Assembly (NCBI GenBank): GCA_024742875.1
Contig: JANSXP010000021.1
Location: forward strand, 32,394 to 96,393
Source of the DNA: Planctomycetaceae bacterium
GTDB taxonomy: Bacteria > Planctomycetota > Planctomycetia > Planctomycetales > Planctomycetaceae
DNA length: 64,000 nt
Direction of reading: 5' to 3'
The notes beneath the pieces were generated by a model. The model made no database searches and was not told the origin of the DNA. It saw only the letters and a list, made by a program, of their open reading frames with translations. This document shows, in pieces, positions 20,175-29,592 of the stretch. The position numbers and the translations under genes are program-made. The first letter of the stretch is position 1, and each line of letters begins with the position of its first letter.

Positions 20175-20306
20175 ACCGCTCTGTCTGTCACTGCAGAAGT
20201 CGACCACTGACGGTGGACGGAGCACTGAGAGCAGGCGGCCGCGGCAGGCGGGCGGACGTGGCCAGACACTTCTGGCCGGCAGCCGTGCCCAGCCAGCGGC
20301 AGCCTC

Positions 20307-21188
20307 TTACCGGCCGGCCGATGGGGAAGCTTTCAACGCCTCCCTGGAAGCGGCCTCGATAAAGTCGGCCACGCGCTGTGGATCCGGATGCGTGAAGTGA
20401 TGCCCGTTCGACTTTGCGGTGCCTTCCTTCACTTCCATCACATCCATCTTCCCTCCCAGGGCGCGGTATTTGTTGAGCAGCACAAACGTGTTTTCCGCAG
20501 GGGGAACCACGCGATCATTTAAGGACACGATGTGCAGAATGGGAATCCGGGCATCAGCAATCGCCGACAATCGATCAACCGGATTGCCGTCGTAAGCTTC
20601 GGCCTGCTGCTGCGTCATGTCATACTCGGCCAGCAAGCGCTGCCATGTGGCCGGATGCCCCAGGCCAGTGCCCTGGCCCAGTGGCCAGCTCTTGAAATCA
20701 CACACGGGAGTGTCCGCATAAATGCAGGCCACGCGCTGCGGCCAGCGGTCGGCAAAGCCATACACAAACAGTCCGCCTCGACTAACCCCCTCCAGAGCCG
20801 GTCGTGCTGCCAGCCCCTGTTCACGCAGATGCTTATAGAAGCGATCCCAGATGGCCATCGCTTTGGGCGAACCAAGCATGCCGCTGGTGTCCAGATACGC
20901 CACATGGAACCCGCGTTTGAGCAGCAGCCGGTCGGCCTCCGTGTGGAAATCAGGAAAGCGTGCCCGCCACACCCACGGATGACCGTCTGCCGCGGTGTCT
21001 GGAACCACAATCCGCGCCGCACGCTGTTCAAAAGCAAAGTCGAAGCGCCGAAACCCATGCCACTGTGACTGGCGTCCGGCCCACTTCGGAATGGAGGAGC
21101 CCCGTCCGTCCTGGCAGGACGCCGCCTGACTGCAAAGAACAGCGCCCAGCAGGCTGAGCACTCCAACAGCGCGCGGCAATGATCTCAT
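20307..21188 (-). CDS. secreted alpha/beta hydrolase
   Basis: 293 residues if translation starts at 21188, where AAAGG lies eight bases upstream; an ATG six codons earlier (21206) is the alternative. An N-terminal hydrophobic signal (VGVLSLLGAVLCSQAA) is followed by a mature enzyme with the nucleophile elbow GVSRGG, an acid loop SLNDRVVPP and a C-terminal GHHFTHP, giving a plausible Ser-Asp-His triad in the correct order. Substrate unknown; dienelactone-hydrolase or acetylxylan-esterase-like families are possible. It stands alone on the minus strand, convergent with the MoxR operon. Confidence 0.85.
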   Translation of the reverse strand: MRSLPRAVGVLSLLGAVLCSQAASCQDGRGSSIPKWAGRQSQWHGFRRFDFAFEQRAARIVVPDTAADGHPWVWRARFPDFHTEADRLLLKRGFHVAYLDTSGMLGSPKAMAIWDRFYKHLREQGLAARPALEGVSRGGLFVYGFADRWPQRVACIYADTPVCDFKSWPLGQGTGLGHPATWQRLLAEYDMTQQQAEAYDGNPVDRLSAIADARIPILHIVSLNDRVVPPAENTFVLLNKYRALGGKMDVMEVKEGTAKSNGHHFTHPDPQRVADFIEAASREALKASPSAGR

Positions 21189-21371
21189 CCGTAACGAACC
21201 TTTCATCAGATCAGGTCACAATGGCGGTGAGGCGGAAGGCTCATCGGGCCGTCGCTTTACATGCCCCGCCTGCCTCGTACGATGACGATCGCCGCAGCCG
21301 CGTGCAAATGCAAACACTATGGCCAGTCCGACAATCAGCTCAGGCCGCCGACATCAACAAGATCCAGGACG

Positions 21372-21650
21372 ATGGCGAAAAAGAAATCCCCCGCAAAGAT
21401 GTCCATTGAAGAGGCAATGGAAGAACTTCAGGGCATCGTCACCGAACTGGAATCCGGGCAGGAGTCACTGGAAGCGTCCCTCACGAGTTTCGAACGAGGC
21501 ATGACGCTGCTGCGAAGTTGCCACGAGCGTCTGGATGCGGCCGCACAGCGCATCGAAATTGTCACCGGCGCTGCGGAAGACGGCACTGTCCGCTCGGAAG
21601 TCTTTGACACCACCGCGACGGCAGAAACCGGGGCGGTCGACGACGACTAA
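21372..21650 (+). CDS. xseB: exodeoxyribonuclease VII small subunit
   Basis: 92 residues from ATG 21372 (CCAGGAC just upstream); an in-frame start at 21261 would add a Cys/Arg-rich leader that does not resemble the family. The sequence MSIEEAMEELQGIVTELESG, followed by LEASLTSFERGM and LLRSCHERLDAAAQRIE, is the typical XseB helical hairpin. XseB assembles with XseA to degrade single-stranded DNA. No xseA lies in this window. The acidic, Thr-rich C-terminal tail is ordinary for the family. Confidence 0.93.
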   Translation: MAKKKSPAKMSIEEAMEELQGIVTELESGQESLEASLTSFERGMTLLRSCHERLDAAAQRIEIVTGAAEDGTVRSEVFDTTATAETGAVDDD

Positions 21651-21871
21651 CGGCCTGCACCACACGCCCCCGGGAACGTTTGTGAGCGGCTCATCAGTGC
21701 GACCGTTTTGGAAGGACAAGCGTGAATTTTCTGCCAAAAAACAATGAAACAAAAGCGGCGATCGGCAGGCTTTTCGGAACCCCAACCCAGGTCAGTTTTT
21801 CGTAAATCTGACGGGATTTGCTGGCTGAGCCTGCCTTGGGGTCCGATGAAACAGGCATACCACATTTAGTG

Positions 21872-21899
21872 TTGACAACTGAATTCACCCCATTATATT
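21872..21899 (+). promoter_or_regulatory. candidate sigma70-type promoter for nrdAB
   Basis: TTGACA (21872-21877) and TATATT (21894-21899) separated by 16 bases, 400 bp upstream of nrdA, in a stretch that is AT-richer than the surroundings. If used, the transcript has a leader of nearly 400 bases. I looked for a clear pair of NrdR boxes and did not find one; ACACTAAATGTG-like symmetry overlaps the -35 element on the minus strand but is weak. Confidence 0.55.
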
Positions 21900-22205
21900 G
21901 GGATAGTGCGGTCGACCCGGTTTCTGAAATTTTCAGAAAAATGGCCGCAAACTCAACAAGCTCAATCACTTGGGTGACGTGGGCAGAACTCAATTGACAG
22001 TTCGTCTCACGTTCATAAATTCCATTCTCTCGCAGGGACGCCACTTATCGACAGGAGGTCGAACATCAGAGACAGCAACGCCACCTCGGTGGGTCGTTCC
22101 CCGGCATGCTCAAGCGACTTCTCGCTGCATTCCCCGTTGACCGTTTTGCCAGTGCTGCTGCGCCTGATGTAAATAGAAGAATGCCAGACAGGGTCATCAG
22201 AAAGG

Positions 22206-22224
22206 GCCACCCAAAAAGGGTGGC
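22206..22224 (+). promoter_or_regulatory. leader hairpin upstream of nrdA
   Basis: Perfect 7-bp stem GCCACCC/GGGTGGC with an AAAAA loop, 76 bases before the nrdA start; a smaller CCACC/GGTGG hairpin sits further up near 22081. No T-tract follows, so it is not a standard terminator. The 650-bp interval 21651-22299 holds no convincing gene; apart from the promoter and these hairpins I see nothing defined in it. Confidence 0.45.
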
Positions 22225-22299
22225 AGGACAATACAAGTGAAGGAACATCTGCGCAAGACGCGTAGCTTTCACCAGGACGAAAGACAGGAGTAGCATCGA

Positions 22300-25200
22300 A
22301 TGATTCGTGCACGATCGGAGTGGGTTGTCCGGAAGCGAGACGGACGTGTGGCGCCTTTCGAAGACGGGTTGATTGGTCGAGCGATCGCAAATGCGTTTCG
22401 CGCCGAACTCAATCTGGCGGAAGGCCAGCCGCTGGATGCCACCTCGGACCGCGAGGTCCGGGAAATCACTGAAGAAGTGTCCAACGCCGTCGCTGAAGAT
22501 GCGGCCACTGACAACGGCACTGACGTCGAAACCGTTCAGGACGTCGTGGAAATGCTGCTGATGAAACGCGGGCACTATAAAGTGGCTCGCCGTTACATCG
22601 TCTACCGTGCTGAGCACCAGAAGATTCGCGCTCTGCAGCCGGCGGAAGGCCCGGAAGCCGAACAGGCTGACGACAAGCCCCGTATGAATGTCAAACTGGA
22701 AGACGGCGTGGCCGTTCCGTTTGACGCTCAGCGAATTCGCCGCCGTTTTGAAGTCGCCTGCAGCGGACTGGACGACTGTGACCCGGAGATTCTGGTTCAG
22801 GAAGTCATGAAGTCCGTCTTTGACGGCATCTCGGTTGCGGAAATCTACCGCGCCATGATTCTGGCCGCCCGATCTCGCATCGAGATCGATCCATCGTATG
22901 ACACCGTTGCCGCCCGGTTGCTGCAGATGGTTATCGCCAACGAAGCACTGGGCAGTGCTCCGTCTGACGAAGACGCCTACAACCGGCTGTATCGCAACCA
23001 GTTCGAGCACTACATCATTGACGGCATCGTGGCGGATCGCCTCACGTCGGATCTGCGGAAGTTCGACCTGACGCGACTGGCGGAAGCCCTCCGCCCGGAA
23101 AACGACGGGCTGTTCAAATATCCTGGCCTGCAGGCTGTCTACGACCGCTATCTGCTGCACATCGACAATCGACGCATCGAAATGCCTCAGTATTTCTGGA
23201 TGCGAGTCGCCATGGGCCTGGCGATGAACGAAGAGCAGCAGGAAGAACGGGCGATTGAATTCTACAATCTCCTGTCGACCATGCGGTTCACCTCAGCGAC
23301 CCCCACGCTGTTCAACTCAGCCACACGTCATCCGCAGCTCAGTTCCTGCTATCTGTCCACCGTCAGCGACAACCTGGAGCACATCTTTAAGTCGGTTTCA
23401 GACAACGCCAAGCTCAGCAAATGGGCGGGCGGTCTGGGCAACGACTGGACCAACATTCGTGCCACCAACTCCTACATCAAAGGCACAAATGGTCGCAGCC
23501 AGGGTGTGATCCCCTTCCTGAAGGTCGTCAACGACACGGCTGTCGCCGTGAATCAGGGCGGCAAACGCAAAGGCGCCGTGTGTTCCTACCTGGAAACATG
23601 GCACCTCGACCTGGAAGAGTTTCTGGATCTCCGCAAGAACACGGGAGACGACCGTCGCCGTACGCACGACATGCACACGGCCAACTGGATTCCCGACCTG
23701 TTCATGAAGCGTGTGCAGCAGGAACAGGAGTGGACACTCTTCAGCCCCAACGAAGTGCCCGACCTGCACGATCTGGTCGGCAAAGCGTTTGAGCAGCGTT
23801 ATGAAGAGTACGAACGTCTGGCTGACGAAGGCAAGATGGACATCTTCCGTCGCGTTCCCGCCATGGAACTGTGGCGTAAAATGCTCACACGCATCTTCGA
23901 AACCGGACATCCATGGGTCACGTGGAAAGATCCTTCCAATCTTCGTTCGCCTCAGGATCACTGCGGCGTCGTGCACAGTTCCAACCTCTGCACGGAAATT
24001 CTCCTCAACACGTCGGAGAATGAAACGGCCGTCTGCAACCTGGGCTCCATCAACCTGCGTCGCCACATCGTGGATGGCCAGCTGGATCTGCAGTTGCTGG
24101 AAGAGACAGTCCGCACCGCCATGCGGATGCTCGATAACGTCATCGACATCAACTACTACCCGACAGACGAAGCTCGCAACTCCAACCAGAAGCATCGTCC
24201 GGTCGGTATGGGCCTGATGGGTTTCCAGGACGCTCTGGCGGCGATGAACTTCAGCTATGCCAGCCAGGAAGCTGTTGAGTTTGCCGATCGCAGTATGGAA
24301 GCCATTTCCTACTTCGCCATTCTTGCCTCCAGCGATCTGGCGGCGGAACGCGGCACCTACTCGTCTTACGTAGGTTCCAAATGGGATCGCGGCCTGCTGC
24401 CAATCGACACGGTCGACCTGCTGGAGCAGGAACGCGGTGTCCCCGTGGAAGTGGATCGCTCCACCACCATGGACTGGGATTTCGTCCGCAAAAAAGTGGC
24501 CGAAAATGGCATGCGAAACAGCAACTGCATGGCCATCGCCCCGACGGCCACCATCTCCACCATCATCGGAGTGTCGCAGTCGATCGAACCGGTCTACAAG
24601 CACCTCTACGTGAAGAGCAACCTTTCCGGTGAATTCACTCACGTCAACACCTCACTGGTCAATGAGCTGAAAGAGCGTGGCCTGTGGGACAAAGACATGC
24701 TCAACGACCTGAAGTACTTTGACGGCACGCTGACTGACATCCCCCGAGTACCGGCGGACATCAAGGGTCGCTACCTGACCTCCTTCGAAGTTGATCCCAA
24801 GTGGATCATCGAATGTGCGTCACGCCGTCAAAAATGGATCGACATGGGTCAGTCCCTCAATCTCTACATGTGTGAACCCAGCGGACGCAAGCTGCACGAC
24901 ATGTACATGATGGCATGGACACGCGGACTCAAAACGACTTATTACCTTCGCACCCTGGCAGCCACACAAATCGAAAAATCGACCGTGGACGTCAACAAGT
25001 ACGGCCTTCAGCCTCGCTGGATGAAGAGCAAGAGTGCGTCTGGTGAAATTCAGGTGGATCGCGCGGCCGAGGCGGCAGCAGACAATGTGCGAACCGATGC
25101 TCCGGCAGCGGTCAAGACACCTCATGCAGCCCCCGCAACCGACATGACGAACGTTCAGGCCTGCAGCCTGGATGATCCCGACTGCGAAGCCTGCCAATAG
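22300..25200 (+). CDS. nrdA: class I ribonucleoside-diphosphate reductase, large subunit
   Basis: 966 residues, start supported by AGGAG nine bases upstream. Two ATP-cone domains come first (about residues 4-95 and 128-215), more than the single cone of the E. coli enzyme. The catalytic barrel carries Cys350 (LSSCYLS), Asn562-x-Cys564-x-Glu566 (NLCTE) with the thiyl-radical Cys564, and Cys579 ([10 protein letters not shown]), the redox pair being Cys350/Cys579. The radical-transfer Tyr pair is in KTTYYLRTL and the C-terminal shuttle thiols are in [12 protein letters not shown]. The enzyme makes deoxyribonucleotides from ribonucleoside diphosphates. It is followed by nrdB, whose features indicate the Mn/Fe class Ic type. 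The double cone suggests allosteric ATP/dATP control. Confidence 0.97.
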   Translation: MIRARSEWVVRKRDGRVAPFEDGLIGRAIANAFRAELNLAEGQPLDATSDREVREITEEVSNAVAEDAATDNGTDVETVQDVVEMLLMKRGHYKVARRYIVYRAEHQKIRALQPAEGPEAEQADDKPRMNVKLEDGVAVPFDAQRIRRRFEVACSGLDDCDPEILVQEVMKSVFDGISVAEIYRAMILAARSRIEIDPSYDTVAARLLQMVIANEALGSAPSDEDAYNRLYRNQFEHYIIDGIVADRLTSDLRKFDLTRLAEALRPENDGLFKYPGLQAVYDRYLLHIDNRRIEMPQYFWMRVAMGLAMNEEQQEERAIEFYNLLSTMRFTSATPTLFNSATRHPQLSSCYLSTVSDNLEHIFKSVSDNAKLSKWAGGLGNDWTNIRATNSYIKGTNGRSQGVIPFLKVVNDTAVAVNQGGKRKGAVCSYLETWHLDLEEFLDLRKNTGDDRRRTHDMHTANWIPDLFMKRVQQEQEWTLFSPNEVPDLHDLVGKAFEQRYEEYERLADEGKMDIFRRVPAMELWRKMLTRIFETGHPWVTWKDPSNLRSPQDHCGVVHSSNLCTEILLNTSENETAVCNLGSINLRRHIVDGQLDLQLLEETVRTAMRMLDNVIDINYYPTDEARNSNQKHRPVGMGLMGFQDALAAMNFSYASQEAVEFADRSMEAISYFAILASSDLAAERGTYSSYVGSKWDRGLLPIDTVDLLEQERGVPVEVDRSTTMDWDFVRKKVAENGMRNSNCMAIAPTATISTIIGVSQSIEPVYKHLYVKSNLSGEFTHVNTSLVNELKERGLWDKDMLNDLKYFDGTLTDIPRVPADIKGRYLTSFEVDPKWIIECASRRQKWIDMGQSLNLYMCEPSGRKLHDMYMMAWTRGLKTTYYLRTLAATQIEKSTVDVNKYGLQPRWMKSKSASGEIQVDRAAEAAADNVRTDAPAAVKTPHAAPATDMTNVQACSLDDPDCEACQ

Positions 25201-25356
25201 TTCAACTGGCAAGGTTAACCTGCGCCCGGATTCAACGGAAAGGCGGGCAGCGGGTGGCTTCGCGCATGCCCGGTTTCCGGACCGCTCTGCCATCCGCCGT
25301 CTGTCGAACGGAACTCCCCTCTCTTAACTGTCCATAATCAACAAGGATGAACGCTT

Positions 25357-26427
25357 ATGTCCGCTCCAACCGTCTCCCCATCAACCGAAGACGAACTTCT
25401 CGTTGGTGCCGATGGCCGCTTCAAGGCCACTGAAAAACGTCTCATCAACTGCGCCAAAGTTGACGTCAACCAGCTGATGCCCATCAAGTATCACTGGGCG
25501 TGGGAACACTATCTCAACGGATGTGCCAACCACTGGATGCCAACCGAAGTCCCCATGAACCGGGACGTCGAAATCTGGCGATCTGATAAACTCACTGCCG
25601 ACGAACGTATGGTCATCATGCGAAACCTCGGTTTCTTCTCCACCGCTGAGTCGCTGGTCGGCAACAACCTTGTCCTGGCCATCTTCAAGCACGTCACCAA
25701 TCCTGAGTGCCGTCAGTACCTCCTGCGACAGGCGTTCGAAGAAGCCGTGCACTCGCACACTTTCCTCTACGTCGTCGAAAGTCTCGGCCTGGACGAAGGC
25801 GAGATCTTCAACATGTACCGTGAGATCCCCACCATCGCTCGCAAAGATGCGTTCGAGATGGAACTCACGGCCGAAGTTCTCGACCCCGACTTCACCACCG
25901 AGACGTTCGAAGGTCAGCAGGCCTTCCTCAAGAACCTCATCGGTTACTACGTCATTATGGAAGGTGTGTTCTTCTACAGTGGCTTCGTCATGATGCTGTC
26001 CTTCCACCGCCGCAACCTGATGCCTGGCATCGGCGAGCAGGTGCAGTACATCCTGCGTGATGAAACCATCCACCTGAACTTCGGCATTGACCTGATCAAC
26101 GGCATCAAGTCCGAAAACCCAGGCCTCTGGACGGAAGAATTCCAGCAGGCCATGATCGATCGCATCAAAGTGGCCGTCGAACTGGAAGTGGAATACGCAG
26201 AGTCCTGTCTGCCACGCGGCATCATGGGACTCAACGCCGACCTGTTCCGCGACTACGTTCAGCACGTGGCTGACCGACGTCTGGAACGCATCGGACTGCC
26301 CGTACAGTACGGCTCTTCCAACCCCTTCCCATGGATGAGCGAAACCATCGACCTGAGCAAAGAGAAAAACTTCTTCGAAACTCGCGTCACCGAATATCAG
26401 GCCGGCGGCTCTCTGAGCTGGGACTAA
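25357..26427 (+). CDS. nrdB: class Ic (Mn/Fe-type, Phe in place of radical Tyr) ribonucleotide reductase small subunit
   Basis: 356 residues. Aligning by motif with the Chlamydia trachomatis R2 gives a constant offset of nine: ligands Glu98 ([10 protein letters not shown]), Glu129 and His132 ([10 protein letters not shown]), Glu202 (VIMEGVFF), Glu236 and His239 (RDETIHL). The position that holds the stable tyrosyl radical in class Ia/Ib enzymes is Phe136 (codon TTC, 25762-25764). Phe there and Glu, not Asp, at the first ligand are the class Ic signature, in which a Mn(IV)/Fe(III) cofactor replaces the tyrosyl radical. Metal content is inferred, not seen. The gene lies 156 bp after nrdA, presumably in one transcript, and is followed by a strong terminator. 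Confidence 0.96.
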   Translation: MSAPTVSPSTEDELLVGADGRFKATEKRLINCAKVDVNQLMPIKYHWAWEHYLNGCANHWMPTEVPMNRDVEIWRSDKLTADERMVIMRNLGFFSTAESLVGNNLVLAIFKHVTNPECRQYLLRQAFEEAVHSHTFLYVVESLGLDEGEIFNMYREIPTIARKDAFEMELTAEVLDPDFTTETFEGQQAFLKNLIGYYVIMEGVFFYSGFVMMLSFHRRNLMPGIGEQVQYILRDETIHLNFGIDLINGIKSENPGLWTEEFQQAMIDRIKVAVELEVEYAESCLPRGIMGLNADLFRDYVQHVADRRLERIGLPVQYGSSNPFPWMSETIDLSKEKNFFETRVTEYQAGGSLSWD

Positions 26428-26479
26428 CTCCCGCCCTCGGACCGCTGTCCTGACGTGCGGGTGAATCACCGCACACCCG

Positions 26480-26520
26480 AAAAAAGCCCTTTCTGCATCC
26501 CCTGCAGAAAGGGCTTTTTT
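26480..26520 (+). terminator. Rho-independent terminator after nrdAB
   Basis: An 18-bp perfect stem, whose core is GCCCTTTCTGCA, with a TCCCC loop; the arm begins with six A and ends in six T, so the structure can work in both directions, but the adjacent transcript is nrdAB on the plus strand. Confidence 0.95.
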
Positions 26521-26681
26521 CTGCGCTGCCCCTCAAATGCTCGCGCCACACTCGCCCCACATCCCCGTGACAAAGATCGCTCATCCCCGCAGCCAAACCA
26601 TGGTGACACTTGAATCGCGAAGCTCCCGCACTGAAACTGCCGCTTCGCAACTTACCGACGTTTCCTTTCAGGAATGACCAG

Positions 26682-27866
26682 ATGTTCGACCTAAACGCCG
26701 TCCAGGATGCTCTCAAACAATTCGGCTTCGACGGCTGGCTGCTCTACGATTTTCGTGGCAGCAACGTCCTCGCGCAGCGCGTCCTCCATCTGGCCGACGA
26801 CTTTGTCAGTTCCCGCCGGTTCCTCTACTTCATCCCGGCCAGTGGCGAGCCCACCAAAATCGTCCACCGCATCGAAAACGATGTGCTCGATCACCTGCCC
26901 GGATCCAAAGCCATCTACCTCAAATGGCAGGAACTCGAAGCCGCCATCCAGACGGCCGTTTCCGGCAGCAGCAAACTCGCTATGGAATACTCGCCCCGCA
27001 ATGGCAACCCCTATATCTCCCGCGTCGATGCCGGCACCGTGGAACTGGTCAAATCTTTCGGCTGCGATGTTCAGCCCTCCGGCGATCTGATTTCCCTCTT
27101 CGAAGCCACCCTCACCCCCGAGCAACTGCAGTCTCACTACGACGTTACCAAACACACCACCGCCGCCTTTGACCTGGCGTGGAATTACATCGCTGAGCAG
27201 ATCCGCACCGTTGGCAGCGTGGAAGAACTGGACGTGCAGTCGCAAATCATGCAGCACTTCGCCAACAACAACATGACCACCTATCACCCGCCCATCGTGG
27301 GCGTCAACGGCAACGGCGGCAACCCACACTACGAAACCGGTCAGGGCGAAATCACCACCATCCGCGAAGGTGACTTTGTCCTCCTGGATCTCTGGGCCAA
27401 ACTCGATCAGCCCGGCGCTGTCTACAGCGACCTGACTCGCACCGCCTACGTCGGCACCGAAGTCCCCGAAAAATTCGTCAAAGTCTTCAACATCGTTGCC
27501 GCTGCCCGCGACGCCGGCATCGCCATCGTCGAAGAAGCGTTCGCCGCCAAACGCCCCATTCAGGGCTGGGAAGTCGATGACGCTGTCCGCAAAGTCATCG
27601 AGGACGCCGGCTACGGCCCCCAGTTCTGTCACCGCACTGGCCACAGCATGGGACAGGAAACCCACGGCAACGGCACCCACATGGACAACCTCGAAACCCA
27701 CGAAACTCGCCTCATCCTCCCGAACACTCTGTTCACTATCGAACCAGGCATCTACCTGGACGACTTTGGCGTCCGCAGCGAAATCGACATCTACATCCAC
27801 CCCGACGGCCGCGTCGAAGTCACCGGCGGCCCCGTCCAAACAGAAGTCGTCCCCCTCCTCGCCTAA
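26682..27866 (+). CDS. M24-family Xaa-Pro peptidase (prolidase/aminopeptidase P type)
   Basis: 394 residues from the ATG at 26682, preceded by AGGAA at seven bases; a frame extension to 26610 is not needed. The creatinase-like N-terminal domain covers about residues 1-145. The catalytic pita-bread domain has the five metal ligands: Asp in LLDLWAK, Asp in YSDLTRTAY, His in TGHSMGQETHGNG, Glu in FTIEPGIY and Glu in VRSEIDIYI. It cleaves N-terminal Xaa-Pro bonds, using two metal ions, in the cytosol. Codon choice in its second half is notably C-rich compared with upstream genes. Its stop is followed five bases later by the inverted-repeat element. Confidence 0.93.
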   Translation: MFDLNAVQDALKQFGFDGWLLYDFRGSNVLAQRVLHLADDFVSSRRFLYFIPASGEPTKIVHRIENDVLDHLPGSKAIYLKWQELEAAIQTAVSGSSKLAMEYSPRNGNPYISRVDAGTVELVKSFGCDVQPSGDLISLFEATLTPEQLQSHYDVTKHTTAAFDLAWNYIAEQIRTVGSVEELDVQSQIMQHFANNNMTTYHPPIVGVNGNGGNPHYETGQGEITTIREGDFVLLDLWAKLDQPGAVYSDLTRTAYVGTEVPEKFVKVFNIVAAARDAGIAIVEEAFAAKRPIQGWEVDDAVRKVIEDAGYGPQFCHRTGHSMGQETHGNGTHMDNLETHETRLILPNTLFTIEPGIYLDDFGVRSEIDIYIHPDGRVEVTGGPVQTEVVPLLA

Positions 27867-27870
27867 GGCC

Positions 27871-28345
27871 GAGCCGCGACGTCGCGGCGGACGATGGCGT
27901 GGGGTCACTGATTCGTTGTGGCACACCCAGCCGCCGAGTCGCTCTCGTTGTTCGCTATCGACTTTCGACATGGAACCGCGCTTATGCCGGACAAGGTCAG
28001 CGTGTTTTTGGCCAGAGGCTGCGGTATGCGGCAACGGCGCGGTCACTCGCCTGGGCTCTATTGAGAATTGGCGTCGTACCCTGACCGACGAGCGTCCATC
28101 GGGTGCCGCGCATCCTGCTTCGCCCAGCAGCAAGGATCTGCCCCGCCCCCCGTGTGCGGGCATCAGCTCTTTCTCGACCAATCCAGTCGTATGCCGCATT
28201 ATCGCGCGTGCCCAGTCAAAGCGCGGTGCTACATCGAATCGCGATAGCGAACAACGAGAGCGACTCGGCGACTGGACGTCCCCATGCTCATCGACTCTCC
28301 ACGCCAACGTCCGCCGCGGCGTCGCGGCCCGCGACCTCGCGGCCC
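27871..28345. repeat. long imperfect inverted-repeat element (~475 bp)
   Basis: Two arms of about 115-120 bp are inverted copies: left about 27871-27985, right about 28230-28345. Each contains an exactly matching 29-bp core (left 27932-27960, right 28242-28270, beginning CGCCGAGTCGCTCTCGTTG on the left) and flanking blocks such as CCGCGACGTCGCGGCGGACG against CCGCGACGCCGCGGCGGACG. The ~245-bp centre has no recognised gene. It lies tail-to-tail between the M24 gene and a protease gene and overlaps the last codons of the latter. No transposase is present; it could be a MITE-like element or a large folding RNA/DNA structure. Copy number elsewhere is unknown. Confidence 0.8.
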
Positions 28346-29535
28346 GCCTGGATTTTTACGGAGATGGAGCCTGAGTTGTCGTTGAGTTGGGTCCATTTGT
28401 CGCGACATCTCAGGACGAGTTGTCCGTTGCCGGGGGCGGTGAAGGTGCCGGATGAGCCGAGTTCGAAGGGTTCGCTGAGCTGGAAGTTCTCGATGAGGAC
28501 GGCTTCGAGGCGGCCCTCACCATTGGCGTTTCCTTCCACTCCGACTTCTTCTTCACTGGAGATGAACCATTTGCCGTCGGTGGTGAAGCGATATTGCTGT
28601 CCCTGGGTGAGCTGTGCATTGGTCGCCTGCCAGCCACGTTTGGCGTAGACCTTTGTGGTCATGGTCCGTTTGGTGGATGGCTTGCGGGGTCTGGTCTTCC
28701 AGTTCCATGCGGTGGATTCAGCGTTGAGTCCGACTCCCAGGTGTTGCATGAACAGGCGAAACTCAAAGTCCAGTTCCTGCAGTTGACTGGCATAGGCGCG
28801 TTCGAAGGAGGTGGTGCCCTGTTTGAGGTAGCTGATTCCCAGTTGACGAAAGCGGTCGCGATAGTTGGGGTTGTTGACGAGAAAGTGGCACAGGGCCCAT
28901 CGCCAGGCGTAGTTTTGCCAGCCGTCTCCTGTGCGCTGATTGTTGTCTGTAATTTCCGACAGGGGTTTTGATCGCGATCGTTTGAGAAAGTCGATGACGT
29001 AGGGAGGCGCGGTGACGGAGGAATCGTCTTCTTTCCAGTAGTTACCCATTTCTGCCATGCCTTCGGCGTACCATGTGGGTCCGGTGACGCCGAAGGTGTG
29101 ATAGCAGTAGGCATGCACGGCTTCGTGCTGAGCAGTGCCGAATTTACTGGACGCATACACGGTCGCCGTGAGATTGAAGACGTTGCCGCGGCGGGTTCCC
29201 TGGGCAATCGTGATGCCGCCGCTTTGAACGATCGGGCGTGCCTGGGCGGGCAGGTCGGCCGGTGGCCAGTTGCTGTCGTCGACCACGACGTAACACTCGA
29301 CGGGTTTGCGGAGCGGAGCGCCCCAGTAGCGAGAGATCATTTTGAGCATGACCTCCATTTTTTCCAGCAGCTGCTCGGCGTCTTCTTTTGGCAGATCGGT
29401 GTGCACCACAAAATTGCGGGAACGATAATCCTGCGGTTCGTCGGCCGTTGCATAGGTGAGCGTTCCCAGCAGCGTCAGGACGCTTACCAGACACCTGCGA
29501 AAAGCCAGACCACGATTCCACGGTTGTTCAGCCAT
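28288..29535 (-). CDS. secreted HExxH metalloprotease-like protein with C-terminal PA-IL-like domain
   Basis: 415 residues from ATG 29535 (a GTG three codons upstream is possible). Signal peptide: CLVSVLTLLGTLTYATA. The catalytic-type segment is AQHEAVHAYCYHTFG followed by WYAEGMAE, giving HEAVH plus a downstream Glu, the gluzincin arrangement. The last ~110 residues (VYAKRGWQATNAQLTQGQ, LRCRDKWTQL, NNDNSGSISVKI-type end, here NDNSGSISVKI) resemble the PA-IL/LecA sugar-binding fold. The final ~17 residues and the stop codon lie inside the inverted-repeat element, so the natural C-terminus has probably been replaced. Codon use is G/T-richer than in neighbours. Function as an exported protease is inferred. 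Confidence 0.85.
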   Translation of the reverse strand: MAEQPWNRGLAFRRCLVSVLTLLGTLTYATADEPQDYRSRNFVVHTDLPKEDAEQLLEKMEVMLKMISRYWGAPLRKPVECYVVVDDSNWPPADLPAQARPIVQSGGITIAQGTRRGNVFNLTATVYASSKFGTAQHEAVHAYCYHTFGVTGPTWYAEGMAEMGNYWKEDDSSVTAPPYVIDFLKRSRSKPLSEITDNNQRTGDGWQNYAWRWALCHFLVNNPNYRDRFRQLGISYLKQGTTSFERAYASQLQELDFEFRLFMQHLGVGLNAESTAWNWKTRPRKPSTKRTMTTKVYAKRGWQATNAQLTQGQQYRFTTDGKWFISSEEEVGVEGNANGEGRLEAVLIENFQLSEPFELGSSGTFTAPGNGQLVLRCRDKWTQLNDNSGSISVKIQAGREVAGRDAAADVGVESR

Positions 29536-29592
29536 CTGTGCCACCCCAAAACAAAATCCCTCGATGCAGGGATCTGAACCGCTTTGGGTCGA

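Noticed and set aside
21694..22044. A 116-codon minus-strand gene between xseB and nrdA
   Set aside because: No RBS, family resemblance or plausible start; it overlaps the likely nrd promoter.
22060..22299. Cobalamin riboswitch in the nrdA leader
   Set aside because: The B12-box and paired elements are not present, and the enzyme is class I, which does not use cobalamin.
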